Assembly (NCBI GenBank): GCA_031272715.1
Contig: JAISTH010000029.1
Span: 1 to 64,000 of the forward strand
Source of the DNA: Desulfovibrio sp.
Lineage (GTDB): Bacteria; Desulfobacterota; Desulfovibrionia; Desulfovibrionales; Desulfovibrionaceae
Length of the DNA: 64,000 nucleotides
Direction of reading: 5' to 3'
This document shows positions 1 to 8,175 of the stretch, piece after piece; within the stretch, counting starts at the first letter, position 1; every line of letters begins with the position of its first letter. Below the pieces are notes generated by a model that did not search any database, had not been told where the DNA came from, and saw nothing but the letters and a program-made list of their open reading frames with translations. The position numbers were made by a program, and so were the translations under genes.

Positions 1-299
1 GGATGTTGTCCGCTAGTGGGCTATTTCAGTCACCAGTTGCCAGGCGAGCCGTCCTCGCACTGCGGCTGCTGTTAATGACCGTGGGCAGCGGGCCAAGGAA
101 GGGGTCGAGGGGAAAAAAAATGTCGGAAGACGAGGTCGGCTGGTGGGACAGATGGCCGTCAGAGGCATAACAGTGGCTGGCCAGAGGGAAATCGGAAGCC
201 TGCATGGACGCAGGGCTAGGGGGGGGGGGGCGGGAAGGGATTATTTTTCCCCTCAAAGCCTTACTACTGGCGGGCTAACCAGCCATCGGGAGGGGAAAA
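1..299. other. Left edge, no gene seen
   Basis: GC-rich sequence with no credible reading frame, lying upstream of an AT-rich truncated gene. It contains an uninterrupted run of 12 G (219-230). The missing N-terminal part of the downstream AAA-ATPase is not encoded here in any frame I could recognise. Confidence 0.5.
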
Positions 300-1784
300 G
301 TGCGGAAGTACAGTCAAAAACACCCCGTCTTGGACCTTGACTTGTCTAGCTCCATTTCTAGGAAAGGGCTTGACGGCGTAAATGATTCACTTATGGTATT
401 ATTGAAACTAAGGGCAGAAGATCATAATATTACTCTGATTTCAAACGATGCTACAGTGGCTTTTGGCGAACTTATAGAGCGATTGGCAAAACAAGAAGGG
501 AATGTGGTCATCCTAATTGACGAATATGACCGTTTACTTATTGACACTTTCGATATGCCTGAACTCCAGAATTCCATTAGAGAATTTTTTCGTGATTTTT
601 ATTATCAAATCAAAAGCAAGAGAAAGTATATTCATGTAGTTTACATTACTGGAATAAGTCAATACACAAAAACGGGCGTTTTTTCTGCTGCAAACAATAT
701 TAAAGACTTATCAACTCACAAAAATTTTTGCACTGTATTTGGCTATACACATGAAGAAATTGTTGCTAACTTTGAATATTATATCAAAGAAACTGCAACA
801 CATTTCAAGATGACTAACGACTCACTTCTAACAAAAATTAAGACATACTACGATGGCTATTCTTTCTGCGGCGGCACCTCTACTGTCTATAACCCGACAT
901 CAATACATTGCTTCTTTGCAGAAAAGGAATTTGATAACTACTGGGTCGAAACTGGGCAACAAGAATTCATAGAAGAATATATTTCCAGGAACAAATTAAA
1001 AGTGGAGGATTTTGAGCATTACGATATTACTTTGAGGCAGCTCAAAATGCCTGGCGAAGTCAAAAAATCAATCGCTCCTGCACTTTACCTCTATCAAGCC
1101 GGATATCTTACGCCGCGAAAAGATCCTAAAAAGAAAAATGCATTCTATCTCACATATCCTAACAATGAAGTCCGCACGTCAATGATAGAATTAACAGAGA
1201 ATAACTTCTTCTCGGAAAAACGATTTAAAAAAGAAAGAGAAAAATATATTGCAAAATTATGCGAGTGCCTTGATAAACAAGATTATATTACTATGCTTTC
1301 TGTTTTTAATAGTATATTTTTAAAAATTATCTATGATGACTATAGCCAAAGCTCTAGCAATGAATTAACTCTTGAATGTTTCTACAGAAACAGTATCTAT
1401 TTACTCATGATTAACGCCAGCCTTGACATCCATCCGGAAGAACACAATAGCGCTGGCCGTGTCGATCTAGTCCTTGATCACGCTAATAAAATAATTCTCT
1501 TTGTACTGAAAATTTCAAGCAGTGGCACAGAGGGGAATATTAAGAAGAAATTTAGGGAGGCAAATGAACAACTGGATGAATACGCCAAAACTTACGACAA
1601 CCCCCTTTCGATAAGTATCGTCATAAATGCGAAGCGCCGACAAATCGCCCTCGCATCCATAGGTGATGATGTCTACAAAGGGATTTCCAGTACAAGACAG
1701 AGAACTCCAGACACATATGAACGCATCAGCGATCTCGAAAGTTTTCTTCATTCTATACCAAAATCTTCAGGGAAAGGGAAATAA
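300..1784 (+). pseudogene. 5'-truncated AAA-ATPase-like / PD-(D/E)XK nuclease protein
   Basis: The frame encodes about 494 residues matching, from their middle onward, the proteins that join an AAA-ATPase-like domain (PF09820 type) to a C-terminal nuclease domain. A complete 558-residue relative lies at 30912-32588 on the other strand. Visible here are the Walker B stretch (VVILIDEYDRLLIDTF, about residues 74-90), the VYITGIS motif and the YYDGYSF motif. The Walker A segment (RPRRFGKS in the relative) and about 110 residues before it are missing. The frame opens at a GTG inside unrelated GC-rich DNA. The C-terminal nuclease core is weakened, reading LVLDHANKIILFVLKIS where a GVVF...VVFELKY pattern is expected, so the acidic/lysine motif looks degraded. 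It probably cannot bind ATP and is likely a remnant left by recombination. Confidence 0.7.
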
Positions 1785-1794
1785 TCATGTACAC

Positions 1795-2067
1795 ATGTGC
1801 TTACAAAAAAAAATTGTAGCAGTTTCAGACGATCGAATAGTTCCCATTGGTGCTTATTTGCCAGATAACATACCTATCGGCCCAGTCAAGGTGTCTGTGA
1901 CTATTTTTGAAGAAGAAGAACTCAACAAGATGGGAAGCGAACTAACCGATGACATGGTTAAAAACATATACAAAAACTCGCCAGGGTATGGAAAGACCCC
2001 TATTACCGAGGATATTGATAAATTATACGAGAAAGAAATTGAAGAGATGTTTTATGGCAATGACTGA
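1795..2067 (+). CDS. Small antitoxin-like protein (90 aa)
   Basis: I chose the ATG at 1795. The frame stays open further upstream, but that part overlaps the end of the previous gene and looks non-coding. The first half (KKIVAVSDDRIVPIGAYLPDNIPIGPV, given here in pieces: KKIVAVSDDRIV then YLPDNIPIGPVKVSV) parallels the product of 2197-2394 (EKIVNVSDNRII then NLPKSIPTGFVSISI). The two are therefore diverged paralogues. That pattern, a short beta-rich N-terminus before an acidic helical tail, and the nearby PIN-toxin remnant suggest a type II antitoxin. The acidic C-terminal half (EEEELNKMGSELTDDM, KEIEEMF) could be the toxin-binding tail. No intact toxin follows, so this may be an orphan or a decayed unit. 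The family is inferred from context only. Confidence 0.55.
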   Translation: MCLQKKIVAVSDDRIVPIGAYLPDNIPIGPVKVSVTIFEEEELNKMGSELTDDMVKNIYKNSPGYGKTPITEDIDKLYEKEIEEMFYGND

Positions 2068-2196
2068 AATACATTGCCATGTTTACAAACATAGGTCAAG
2101 CGCAATCCACAAAATGGTCATGCCGTTGTCTGAGTTCAGATAATATATCCATAAACTTGCATGCAATTTGAACAATTTTACAAAGTGAGACACATA

Positions 2197-2394
2197 ATGA
2201 ACAAATATAGCTTTGAAAAAATTGTGAATGTTTCTGACAACCGAATAATAGAGTTTGATGTCAACCTACCTAAGAGTATTCCCACTGGCTTTGTATCCAT
2301 TTCCATTAGCTTTTCTGGAGTAACGGCCGCCGACAATGAAACAAATGAAGGAATGGACTCTCATTCATCAACTAAACCGCCCAAACTAAGATGA
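2197..2394 (+). CDS. VapB-like antitoxin, partner of a broken PIN toxin (65 aa)
   Basis: The start at ATG 2197 gives MNKYSFEKIVNVSDNRIIEF. An upstream in-frame ATG at 2161 is less likely. The protein resembles the neighbouring 90-residue product over the first 35 residues and ends in a short polar tail. It lies 66 bp upstream of the start of a PIN-domain toxin remnant, the usual antitoxin-then-toxin order of vapBC loci. The role is inferred from that order and the PIN signature of the next gene; I do not recognise a named antitoxin family. With the toxin inactivated, selection to keep this gene would be relaxed. Confidence 0.55.
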   Translation: MNKYSFEKIVNVSDNRIIEFDVNLPKSIPTGFVSISISFSGVTAADNETNEGMDSHSSTKPPKLR

Positions 2395-2460
2395 CGCTGT
2401 CTCTAACGACATAGGGATATTTGTGAGAGATGGGATTGGGGATAAGATTGAGGTAAACTA

Positions 2461-2800
2461 ATGATTTTACTCCTTGACACGCAAATGCTCATTTTCTCAC
2501 AATACAAATTGAGCGTCTTCCCACAAAGACATTAGATTGGATTTACGGAAAAAAATAATATTTTTCCCTTTAGCGTTGCCAGTATATGGGAACTTGCGAT
2601 CAAATGGTCTAAAATGGTCTAAGAAACGTTACGATCCTGACATTGAGCCTGAGAGGCTGCGCAACATCTGCCTAGAAAATGGATATTATAAACTTGAAGT
2701 CACAACAAAGCACTCCCTAACTATTGCAAATTTACCATTGAGGCACACAGACCCTTTTGATCTCTTACTAATTTTCCAAGATGTTCTACTGTTATTTTTT
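2461..2800 (+). pseudogene. Decayed VapC-type PIN-domain toxin
   Basis: A ribosome site (TTGAGGTAAACTA) precedes ATG 2461, which opens with MILLLDTQMLIF, matching the PIN-toxin start (LLLDTHxLIW). That frame stops after 24 codons. Further PIN-type segments follow in shifted frames: FSVASIWELAIKWSK at about 2569-2613, then PERLRNICLENGYYKLEVT, ALTIANLP-like HSLTIANLPLRHTDPFD and LLLIFQD, up to about 2790. A short tandem duplication (AAATGGTCTA twice, near 2602-2622) coincides with one frame change. The 3' end runs into the end of the opposing sigma-54 activator gene. The catalytic first Asp is still encoded, but the gene cannot produce a full PIN domain. Confidence 0.7.
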
Positions 2801-4363
2801 TTGATTCGGTACATCGTCAATTCCAAGTTTACGCATCCTATGTTGCAACGTTGTCCTCGGAATTCCAAGAATGGCCGCCGCCCCCCTCGGCCCGGAAATC
2901 ACTCCCCCCGTCCGTTCAAGAACGCGCCGTATATGGGCTCGTTCCACATCCTGCAATCGCCCTGCCGTTACACTGGCCGCCCGATTCCCTCCATCCACGG
3001 ATGACACGCCACCCCCTCCGGTCGACCCGGGGGACGCATATTTCCCGTTTTCCTGAAGCGCCCGCTCCACCATGTCCAGCGTCATGCGCTTCTCCAGCGC
3101 GGCCTTCATGGATATCCGAACGACGGCGTTGAGCAGTTCCCGCACGTTCCCCGGCCAGTCGTGACTCCGCAACAGTGCCATGTGCGCCGGGGCGAACTTC
3201 ACGGCGGGCATGCCCATCTTCCTCGAGGCGTCCTTGGCGAAGGCGGCCGCCAGCAGGGGGATGTCCTCCTTGCGATGCCGCAGCGGGGGCATCTCGAGGG
3301 TGCAGGCGCCGAGCCTGTAGAAGAGGTCCCTGCGGAACTTCCCGCTGGCCAGGGCCTCGTCCATGGCGATGTTGGTGGCCGCGACGATGCGCACGTCCAC
3401 CGAGAGGGGCGTGCTGTCCCCGAGGCGCTCGAAGCTGGAGTCCTCCAGCACCATCAGGAGCTTGCTCTGCATCTCCGAGGTGAGTTCCCCGATCTCGTCC
3501 AGGAAGAGCGTCCCCTCGTGGGCCAGTTCGAAACGCCCCGCCCGTTTCTGCACCGCGCCGGTGAAGGCCCCCCTGACGTGGCCGAAGAGTTCGCTCTCGA
3601 AGAGGGTCTGGGGGAGGGAGGGGCAGTTGACCTTGACGAAACGCCCCTTGTTGCGGGGGCTGGCGTTGTGGATGTAGTGGGCGAGGAGGCTCTTGCCGGT
3701 TCCCGTCTCCCCCAGCAGCAGCACCGGGACGTTCAGTTTCGCCGCCACGTCCGCCTGACGGACGATGTCCCGCATGACGTGGCTGTGGCAGATGATCTCC
3801 CCTGCAAGGGGCTGCATCCGGAAGTCGTGCTCCTCCCGGCGGAAGTTCTCGAGGGAGAATACCGCGCCGACGCAGACCGCCACTGTCGGGGAGAGTTCCA
3901 GGAGGAGGTTGGTGATCTCGTAGAGGTTCTTCGGCTCCTTCTGGAAGGAGCAGTGGAGGGTGGCGATGATGGCGTCGTCCAGCATGAGGGGGAAGGCCAT
4001 GGTGGCGGAGAGCCCGGCCTCGGCGATGGGATGGGGGCCTTGGGGGAACTGGCTCGGGAAGTCCGTGATGATGACGGGTTTGCGGGAGGCGATGACGCGT
4101 CCGGCGACGGTCTGGGAGAGGTCGGCCGGCCGGATCGGGGAGAGTGTTCTTGCGACGGTGCCCTCCACGGCCGTGAAGTAGGTGAGGATCTCGTCCTCCT
4201 GATCGTAGATGTTGATGCAGAGCCTGTCGAAGGGGAAGCAGCCACGCAGTCCCTCCGCGAGAAGACGGAAGAAGTCCTGGCGGTTGGTGGATCTGCCGAG
4301 GCCCTGCATGAGGACCCTGCCGATGTCGGCCGCCTGTTCCCGGATGGATGGGCCTATGGGCAT
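2792..4363 (-). CDS. Sigma-54-dependent activator with GAF sensor domain
   Basis: A 523-residue bacterial enhancer-binding protein. A GAF-like sensor occupies about residues 25-175. The AAA+ domain carries Walker A GETGTGKS (218-225) and the sigma-54 contact loop GAFTGA (265-270), followed by Walker B TLFLDEIGE and the arginine-finger region. A Fis-type helix-turn-helix (AAAILGIPRTTLQHRMRKLGI) ends the protein. The start at 4363 is preceded by AAGGAG; a longer frame reaches 4411 without a better ribosome site. The gene diverges from a LarA-like gene. Two sigma-54 promoters with a shared inverted repeat lie just upstream of that gene and of suyA, so this protein is the likely activator of the sulfolactate genes. 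The GAF domain may sense sulfolactate or a related sulfonate (inference). Confidence 0.93.
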   Translation of the reverse strand: MPIGPSIREQAADIGRVLMQGLGRSTNRQDFFRLLAEGLRGCFPFDRLCINIYDQEDEILTYFTAVEGTVARTLSPIRPADLSQTVAGRVIASRKPVIITDFPSQFPQGPHPIAEAGLSATMAFPLMLDDAIIATLHCSFQKEPKNLYEITNLLLELSPTVAVCVGAVFSLENFRREEHDFRMQPLAGEIICHSHVMRDIVRQADVAAKLNVPVLLLGETGTGKSLLAHYIHNASPRNKGRFVKVNCPSLPQTLFESELFGHVRGAFTGAVQKRAGRFELAHEGTLFLDEIGELTSEMQSKLLMVLEDSSFERLGDSTPLSVDVRIVAATNIAMDEALASGKFRRDLFYRLGACTLEMPPLRHRKEDIPLLAAAFAKDASRKMGMPAVKFAPAHMALLRSHDWPGNVRELLNAVVRISMKAALEKRMTLDMVERALQENGKYASPGSTGGGGVSSVDGGNRAASVTAGRLQDVERAHIRRVLERTGGVISGPRGAAAILGIPRTTLQHRMRKLGIDDVPNQKK

Positions 4364-4420
4364 GATGGGCTCCTTGTCTCGTGTCCGGCATCGGCAGGGG
4401 GCCGCCGACATGTGGGCACG

Positions 4421-4440
4421 ATTGCCGATGGGAGGGCAAT
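4421..4440. promoter_or_regulatory. Probable upstream activator site for the sigma-54 activator
   Basis: Inverted repeat ATTGCC-N8-GGCAAT. Its centre lies 95 bp upstream of the -12 GC of the sigma-54 promoter at 4512-4527 and 67 bp from the start codon of the divergent activator. The same dyad with the same spacer recurs at 6241-6260. Binding by the activator is inferred. Confidence 0.65.
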
Positions 4441-4511
4441 TTCTTCGAGTCGGCGGGGACGGTACCAGTTCGCAGGCGCCATTTCAAACGGTTGCGGAGG
4501 CACCGGGACCG

Positions 4512-4527
4512 GGGCACGCCGCTTGCT
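4512..4527 (+). promoter_or_regulatory. Sigma-54 (-24/-12) promoter upstream of the racemase-like gene
   Basis: GGGCAC-N5-TTGCT matches the sigma-54 consensus TGGCAC-N5-TTGCW at all but the first base, with the required 10 bases between the GG and GC dinucleotides. Transcription would start near 4538, giving a leader of about 130 bases before the gene at 4667. Confidence 0.7.
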
Positions 4528-4666
4528 GGCGATTGCGGAGAGGCACGGGTGCGATGAAACGGATGCGGATCCGCGCCGATCCGGCAGCGTAAGCCGGGGA
4601 TGCCGGGACAAGACCCTTGCAACTGCCTGCATGCCCACACGCGGGCGATATCTCTAGGAGTGGACG

Positions 4667-5917
4667 ATGCGCATCGAACTGCCATACGGCAAAGGTCTTC
4701 TGCCACTGGATATCCCGGAGGGGAGCGCCGTCGACCTCTTCGTCCCGCGGGAGGCACCGCCTCTGGAGGATCCCAAGGCGGCCCTCATGGCCGCGATGGA
4801 TCGCCCCATGGACGCCAGTCCGCTGGAGGCCGTCCCGACGCCGGCTTCGCTTGCCATCGCCGTTCCCGACGAGACCCGGCCCGTTCCCCTGAAGCTTCTG
4901 CTCCCGCCCTTGCTCGACAGGTGTCTTGCCGCTTGGCCGACCCTATCCCGCGAACGCATCGCCATCGTCATCGGAGGCGGTCTCCACGTCCCGGCCGACG
5001 AGGCGCAGAAGGCGCGCATCCTCCCGATGGATCGCCTGCAGGGGTGCCGCATCGTGTCCCACGATGCCCGCAAGGGCCCCTTCCGGGATTTCGGGAGGAC
5101 GAGTCGCGGGACGCCCGTCCGGATCAACGAGGTCTATGGCGATGCCGCGTACAAGATCGTGCTGGGGATGGTGGACGCCCACCAGTTCGTGGGGATGACC
5201 GGCGGCGCCAAGGGGGTGGTCGTCGGGTGCGCCTCGGCGGACATGATCACGGCGAACCACTCGATGATGAAGGAACCGGCGGCCGTGGCCGGCAACGTGG
5301 CGACCAACCCTGTGCGTCTGGATCTGGACGAGGCGGGAGAGCGCATCGGCATCGACATGGCCGTCAACGTGGTGCTGGATGCGGCCAAGCGCCCGGTGGC
5401 CATCCTTGCGGGACGCCCGGCCGCCACCATGCGGGAGGCCGCAAACCGCACAGGGGAACTCTACGGCCTTGCCTTCGAGAGGCCGTACGACATCGTGGTG
5501 GTCTCCAGCGGCGGGCATCCCAAGGACATCTGTCTCTACCAGGCGCAGAAGGGGTTGAACCCGGCGCTCCAGTGCTCCGCCCCCGGCGGGCGCATCCTGC
5601 TGGTCGCCGAGTGCTCCCAGGGCATCGGGGACGACGTCTATCACGACTACGTGCGGGGCTTCTCCGATGCGGCCGCGCTGATGGAGGCCTTCAAGGCGGG
5701 CCCCTTCCGCATGGGGGAGCACAAGGCGTATCTCTTCGCCAGGACGACGACGACCCGCAGCGTCGTCCTGCACACGGCCCTCAAGGCCGAGGAACTCGCA
5801 TCCTGCCTTCTCGTCGGGGGCGACGCCCAGACGACCCTGGACGGTTGGCTCGGGGAGAATCCGCAAGCCCGCATCGCGGTCATCCGGAACGGGAACTCGT
5901 CCTTTTTCAGGGCCTGA
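4667..5917 (+). CDS. LarA-family nickel-pincer racemase homologue, candidate sulfolactate racemase
   Basis: A 416-residue homologue of lactate racemase LarA (DUF2088 family), enzymes that use a nickel pincer nucleotide to racemise 2-hydroxyacids by hydride transfer. The key residues of L. plantarum LarA (His108, His174, Lys184, His200) align with His107 (GGGLHVPAD), His172 (DAHQF), Lys182 (GGAKGVV) and His198 (ITANHSMM). The VPDETRP segment (66-72) matches the conserved DxTRP-type motif. The start at ATG 4667 follows TAGGAGTGGACG. It has its own sigma-54 promoter and precedes suyAB. SuyAB is specific for (2R)-sulfolactate, so a racemase would allow use of the S form. Sulfolactate as substrate is inference; other 2-hydroxyacids are possible. 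LarB, LarC and LarE, needed to make the cofactor, are not in this window. Confidence 0.85.
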   Translation: MRIELPYGKGLLPLDIPEGSAVDLFVPREAPPLEDPKAALMAAMDRPMDASPLEAVPTPASLAIAVPDETRPVPLKLLLPPLLDRCLAAWPTLSRERIAIVIGGGLHVPADEAQKARILPMDRLQGCRIVSHDARKGPFRDFGRTSRGTPVRINEVYGDAAYKIVLGMVDAHQFVGMTGGAKGVVVGCASADMITANHSMMKEPAAVAGNVATNPVRLDLDEAGERIGIDMAVNVVLDAAKRPVAILAGRPAATMREAANRTGELYGLAFERPYDIVVVSSGGHPKDICLYQAQKGLNPALQCSAPGGRILLVAECSQGIGDDVYHDYVRGFSDAAALMEAFKAGPFRMGEHKAYLFARTTTTRSVVLHTALKAEELASCLLVGGDAQTTLDGWLGENPQARIAVIRNGNSSFFRA

Positions 5918-6086
5918 GGGACGGATCCCGCAGTCCGGAAGGGAAGTTCTCCGCAGCTATCGCACCCCGGATCCTTGGCCAGCGAAATCCCTGCGGCCGC
6001 GTCCCCGCTTCCCAGGACATGCGGGGAAGCAAATCCAGTGCCGGATAAAAAAACGCTTGACGGCCCTTCCTTCTAAAAATATCATT

Positions 6087-6109
6087 AAACCGATCGTTTT
6101 TATCGGTTT
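6087..6109. repeat. AT-rich inverted repeat in the suyA upstream region
   Basis: AAACCGAT-N7-ATCGGTTT, a perfect 8-bp dyad with loop CGTTTTT, in an otherwise GC-rich spacer between the racemase-like gene and suyA. It could be an operator for a regulator outside the window or a weak hairpin. No strong T tract follows. Confidence 0.4.
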
Positions 6110-6240
6110 TAAAGTTGGGCACGCCGTTGGCGCCTCGGGATCAATGAGAGGATGACGAAAAGGGCGGCCATGGCCGATGCGGGAACGGAACCCCATGTAT
6201 TCCGCCGGCATGGCGCCACTGCTGCCCATATATGGTCACA

Positions 6241-6260
6241 TTTGCCCAAATAAGGGCAAT
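6241..6260. promoter_or_regulatory. Second upstream activator site, same dyad as 4421-4440
   Basis: TTTGCC-N8-GGCAAT. The inner arms extend to TTGCCC/GGGCAA. The centre lies 96 bp upstream of the -12 GC of the next sigma-54 promoter, matching the 95 bp seen for the first site. The match in sequence, spacer length and distance argues for one activator controlling both promoters. Confidence 0.65.
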
Positions 6261-6332
6261 CGCGTCCCGTCCCGGAGCGCTCCGATCCCCCGGGAGGGCC
6301 TGCCAGTGCGGGTTCGCCCCCGCCGCCGGCCG

Positions 6333-6348
6333 CGGCATGAGGCTTGCA
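6333..6348 (+). promoter_or_regulatory. Sigma-54 (-24/-12) promoter upstream of suyAB
   Basis: CGGCAT-N5-TTGCA fits the sigma-54 consensus with correct GG-N10-GC spacing. The predicted start near 6359 gives a leader of about 55 bases before suyA. Confidence 0.7.
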
Positions 6349-6413
6349 ACGCCCCATGTGATCACGCCGGCGGGTCTGCCGGGCTTTTCGAAACACCTAT
6401 TCCAGGAGACAAC

Positions 6414-6698
6414 ATGGCCACGGATTTCATCGTCCACGAGGCCGCCGACGGCGTCGGCGTCGTCGTCGTGGAGGGGCTCAAGGCCGGGACGGAATGCTCC
6501 GGCTGGATCATGCAGGAGAACCAGACCATCACCTTCAAGATCCTCGACGACATCCCCATCGGCCACAAGGTGGCCCTGAAGGACTTCGCCGTGGGCGACA
6601 CGGTCCTCAAGTACAACACCGACATCGGCAAGGTGGTCGCTCCCATCAAGAAAGGCCAGCACCTGCACGTCCACAACGTCAAAACCAAGAGGTGGTAG
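6414..6698 (+). CDS. suyA: (2R)-sulfolactate sulfo-lyase, small (alpha) subunit
   Basis: A 94-residue SAF-domain protein of the altronate/galactarate dehydratase N-terminal family. It has the length and motifs of SuyA: an N-terminal FIVHEAADGVGV, a central IPIGHKVAL and a C-terminal HLHVHNVKTKRW. With SuyB it would form the lyase that eliminates sulfite from (2R)-3-sulfolactate to give pyruvate, in the cytoplasm. The start at 6414 follows CCAGGAGACAAC; a longer frame reaching 6177 has no matching ribosome site. suyB begins 3 bases after its stop, so the two are cotranscribed and probably translationally coupled. The UxaA superfamily also includes sugar-acid dehydratases. I prefer SuyA because the small and large subunits are separate genes and because of the neighbouring genes. 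Confidence 0.85.
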   Translation: MATDFIVHEAADGVGVVVVEGLKAGTECSGWIMQENQTITFKILDDIPIGHKVALKDFAVGDTVLKYNTDIGKVVAPIKKGQHLHVHNVKTKRW

Positions 6699-6701
6699 AG
6701 G

Positions 6702-7862
6702 ATGAAGACCAAATTCTACGGCTACCGGCGTGAGAACGGCCGCGTAGGCATTCGCAACCACGTCATCATCCTCCCCCTGGACGACCTCTCCAACGCCGCC
6801 AGCCTTGCCGTCGCGAACAACGTGAAGGGCACCATGGCGCTCCCCCACCACTACGGCCGGCTCCAGTTCGGCGCCGACCTCGACCTGTTCTTCCGCACCC
6901 TCATCGGCACCGGCTCGAACCCCAACGTGGCCGCCGTGGTGGTCATCGGCATCGAACCCCTGTGGACCCAGCGGATCGTGGACGGCATCGCCAAGACCGG
7001 CAAACCCGTCGCGGGCTTCGGCATCGAGCAGCACGGCGACCTGGACACCATCATGCGCGCCTCCCGCAAGGCCAAGGAGTTCGTCCAGCAGGTCACCGAG
7101 TACCAGCGGGTCGAATGCGACGTGAAGGAACTCTGGGTCTCCTGCAAGTGCGGCGAGTCCGACACCACCTCGGGCCTCGCCTCCAACCCCACCGTGGGGA
7201 ACGCCTTCGACAAGCTCTGGAAGGCCGGCGCCACCACCATCTTCGGGGAGACCACGGAGATCACGGGCGGCGAGCACCTCGTCATGCAGCGCTGCGCCAA
7301 CGAGGAGGTCCGGGCCAAGTTCAAGTTCTTCTTCGACCGGTACGCGAAGGTCGTCGACGACCACAAGGTGGACGACCTGTGCGACTCCCAGCCCACCAAG
7401 GGCAACATCGAGGGGGGGCTCACCACCATCGAGGAGAAGGCCCTGGGCAACGTCCAGAAGATCGGCCGCGAGGCCCCGGTCATCGGCTGCCTCGACAAGG
7501 CCGAGTCCCCCACCGGCCCCGGCCTGTGGTTCATGGACTCCTCCTCGGCCGCCGCGGAGATGGTCACGCTGGTCGCCGCCTCCGGCTTCGTCGTGCACTT
7601 CTTCCCCACCGGCCAGGGCAACATCATCGGCAACCCCATACTGCCGGTCATCAAGCTCTCCGCCAATCCCCGCACGGTGCGCACCATGAGCGAACACATC
7701 GACGTGGACGTCTCGGGCATCCTGCGCAGGGAGATGAACCTGGACAACGCCGGCGACAAGCTGCTGGAAATGATGATCCGCACCTGCAACGGCCGCAGGA
7801 CTTCGGCCGAGGCCCTGGGGCACCGGGAGTTCGTCATCACCAAGCTCTACGAGAGCGCGTAG
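6702..7862 (+). CDS. suyB: (2R)-sulfolactate sulfo-lyase, large (beta) subunit
   Basis: A 386-residue UxaA C-terminal-family enzyme. It opens with the family signature ([18 protein letters not shown]) and carries [21 protein letters not shown] (shortened: [10 protein letters not shown] then SNPTVGNA), [38 protein letters not shown] and [18 protein letters not shown]. These features match my recollection of SuyB from sulfolactate degraders. The conserved Cys/Asp/His positions suit a metal-dependent dehydratase-type active site. Products would be pyruvate (carbon and electron source) and sulfite (terminal electron acceptor in a sulfite reducer). The gene follows suyA by 3 bp. The alternative, an altronate/galactarate dehydratase-type enzyme, is less likely given the sulfonate-type gene neighbourhood. 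Confidence 0.87.
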   Translation: MKTKFYGYRRENGRVGIRNHVIILPLDDLSNAASLAVANNVKGTMALPHHYGRLQFGADLDLFFRTLIGTGSNPNVAAVVVIGIEPLWTQRIVDGIAKTGKPVAGFGIEQHGDLDTIMRASRKAKEFVQQVTEYQRVECDVKELWVSCKCGESDTTSGLASNPTVGNAFDKLWKAGATTIFGETTEITGGEHLVMQRCANEEVRAKFKFFFDRYAKVVDDHKVDDLCDSQPTKGNIEGGLTTIEEKALGNVQKIGREAPVIGCLDKAESPTGPGLWFMDSSSAAAEMVTLVAASGFVVHFFPTGQGNIIGNPILPVIKLSANPRTVRTMSEHIDVDVSGILRREMNLDNAGDKLLEMMIRTCNGRRTSAEALGHREFVITKLYESA

Positions 7863-7894
7863 ACGGCGATCCTTCCCGGGAGGGCCCGAACCGC

Positions 7895-7966
7895 GAAGGC
7901 GAGGGTGCGCGGCGGAATCGCACCTGACATGGGGGTGATGCGCTTCCTCATGCGCCCCTCGCCTTC
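7895..7966 (+). other. Structured 3' region after suyB
   Basis: GAAGGCGAGGG (7895-7905) is perfectly complementary to CCCTCGCCTTC (7956-7966). The 50 bases enclosed contain further small complementary segments (TGCG/CGCA). The transcript could fold into a closed multi-branch structure about 30 bases after the suyB stop. There is no T run directly after it, so it may act as a processing or stabilising element rather than a simple terminator. Confidence 0.45.
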
Positions 7967-8094
7967 TTCCTGATGCTTGCTCCAAGGATTTTCGTTCAAC
8001 GCGGCAAGACACGACATCGAAGGCCACAACAAATTCCAAGACAAGGATTTCCCGAGAGACGCAAATACGAGATCGAAAAAATATGGCTGACAAG

Positions 8095-8115
8095 ACCGGC
8101 TGATTTTGGGCCGGT
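8095..8115. repeat. Inverted repeat upstream of the aldehyde dehydrogenase gene
   Basis: ACCGGC-N9-GCCGGT, 60 bp before the chosen start of the aldehyde dehydrogenase. It could be an operator. I found neither a sigma-54 promoter nor the WTTGCC-N8-GGCAAT dyad in this 313-bp spacer (7863-8175). Confidence 0.35.
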
Positions 8116-8175
8116 AGTTCTCCCTGCGGCATCGCTTTTTTGCCTTCACGCATCGCAAAGACACGAGGGAATGTC

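Noticed and set aside
4501..4560. A second sigma-54-like match (AGGCACGGGTGCGATG) just downstream of the one called
   Set aside because: The spacing between the GG and GC dinucleotides is wrong for sigma-54.
6087..6109. Intrinsic terminator after the racemase-like gene
   Set aside because: The stem is AT-rich, 170 bp from the stop codon, and no strong T run follows, so it is listed only as an inverted repeat.
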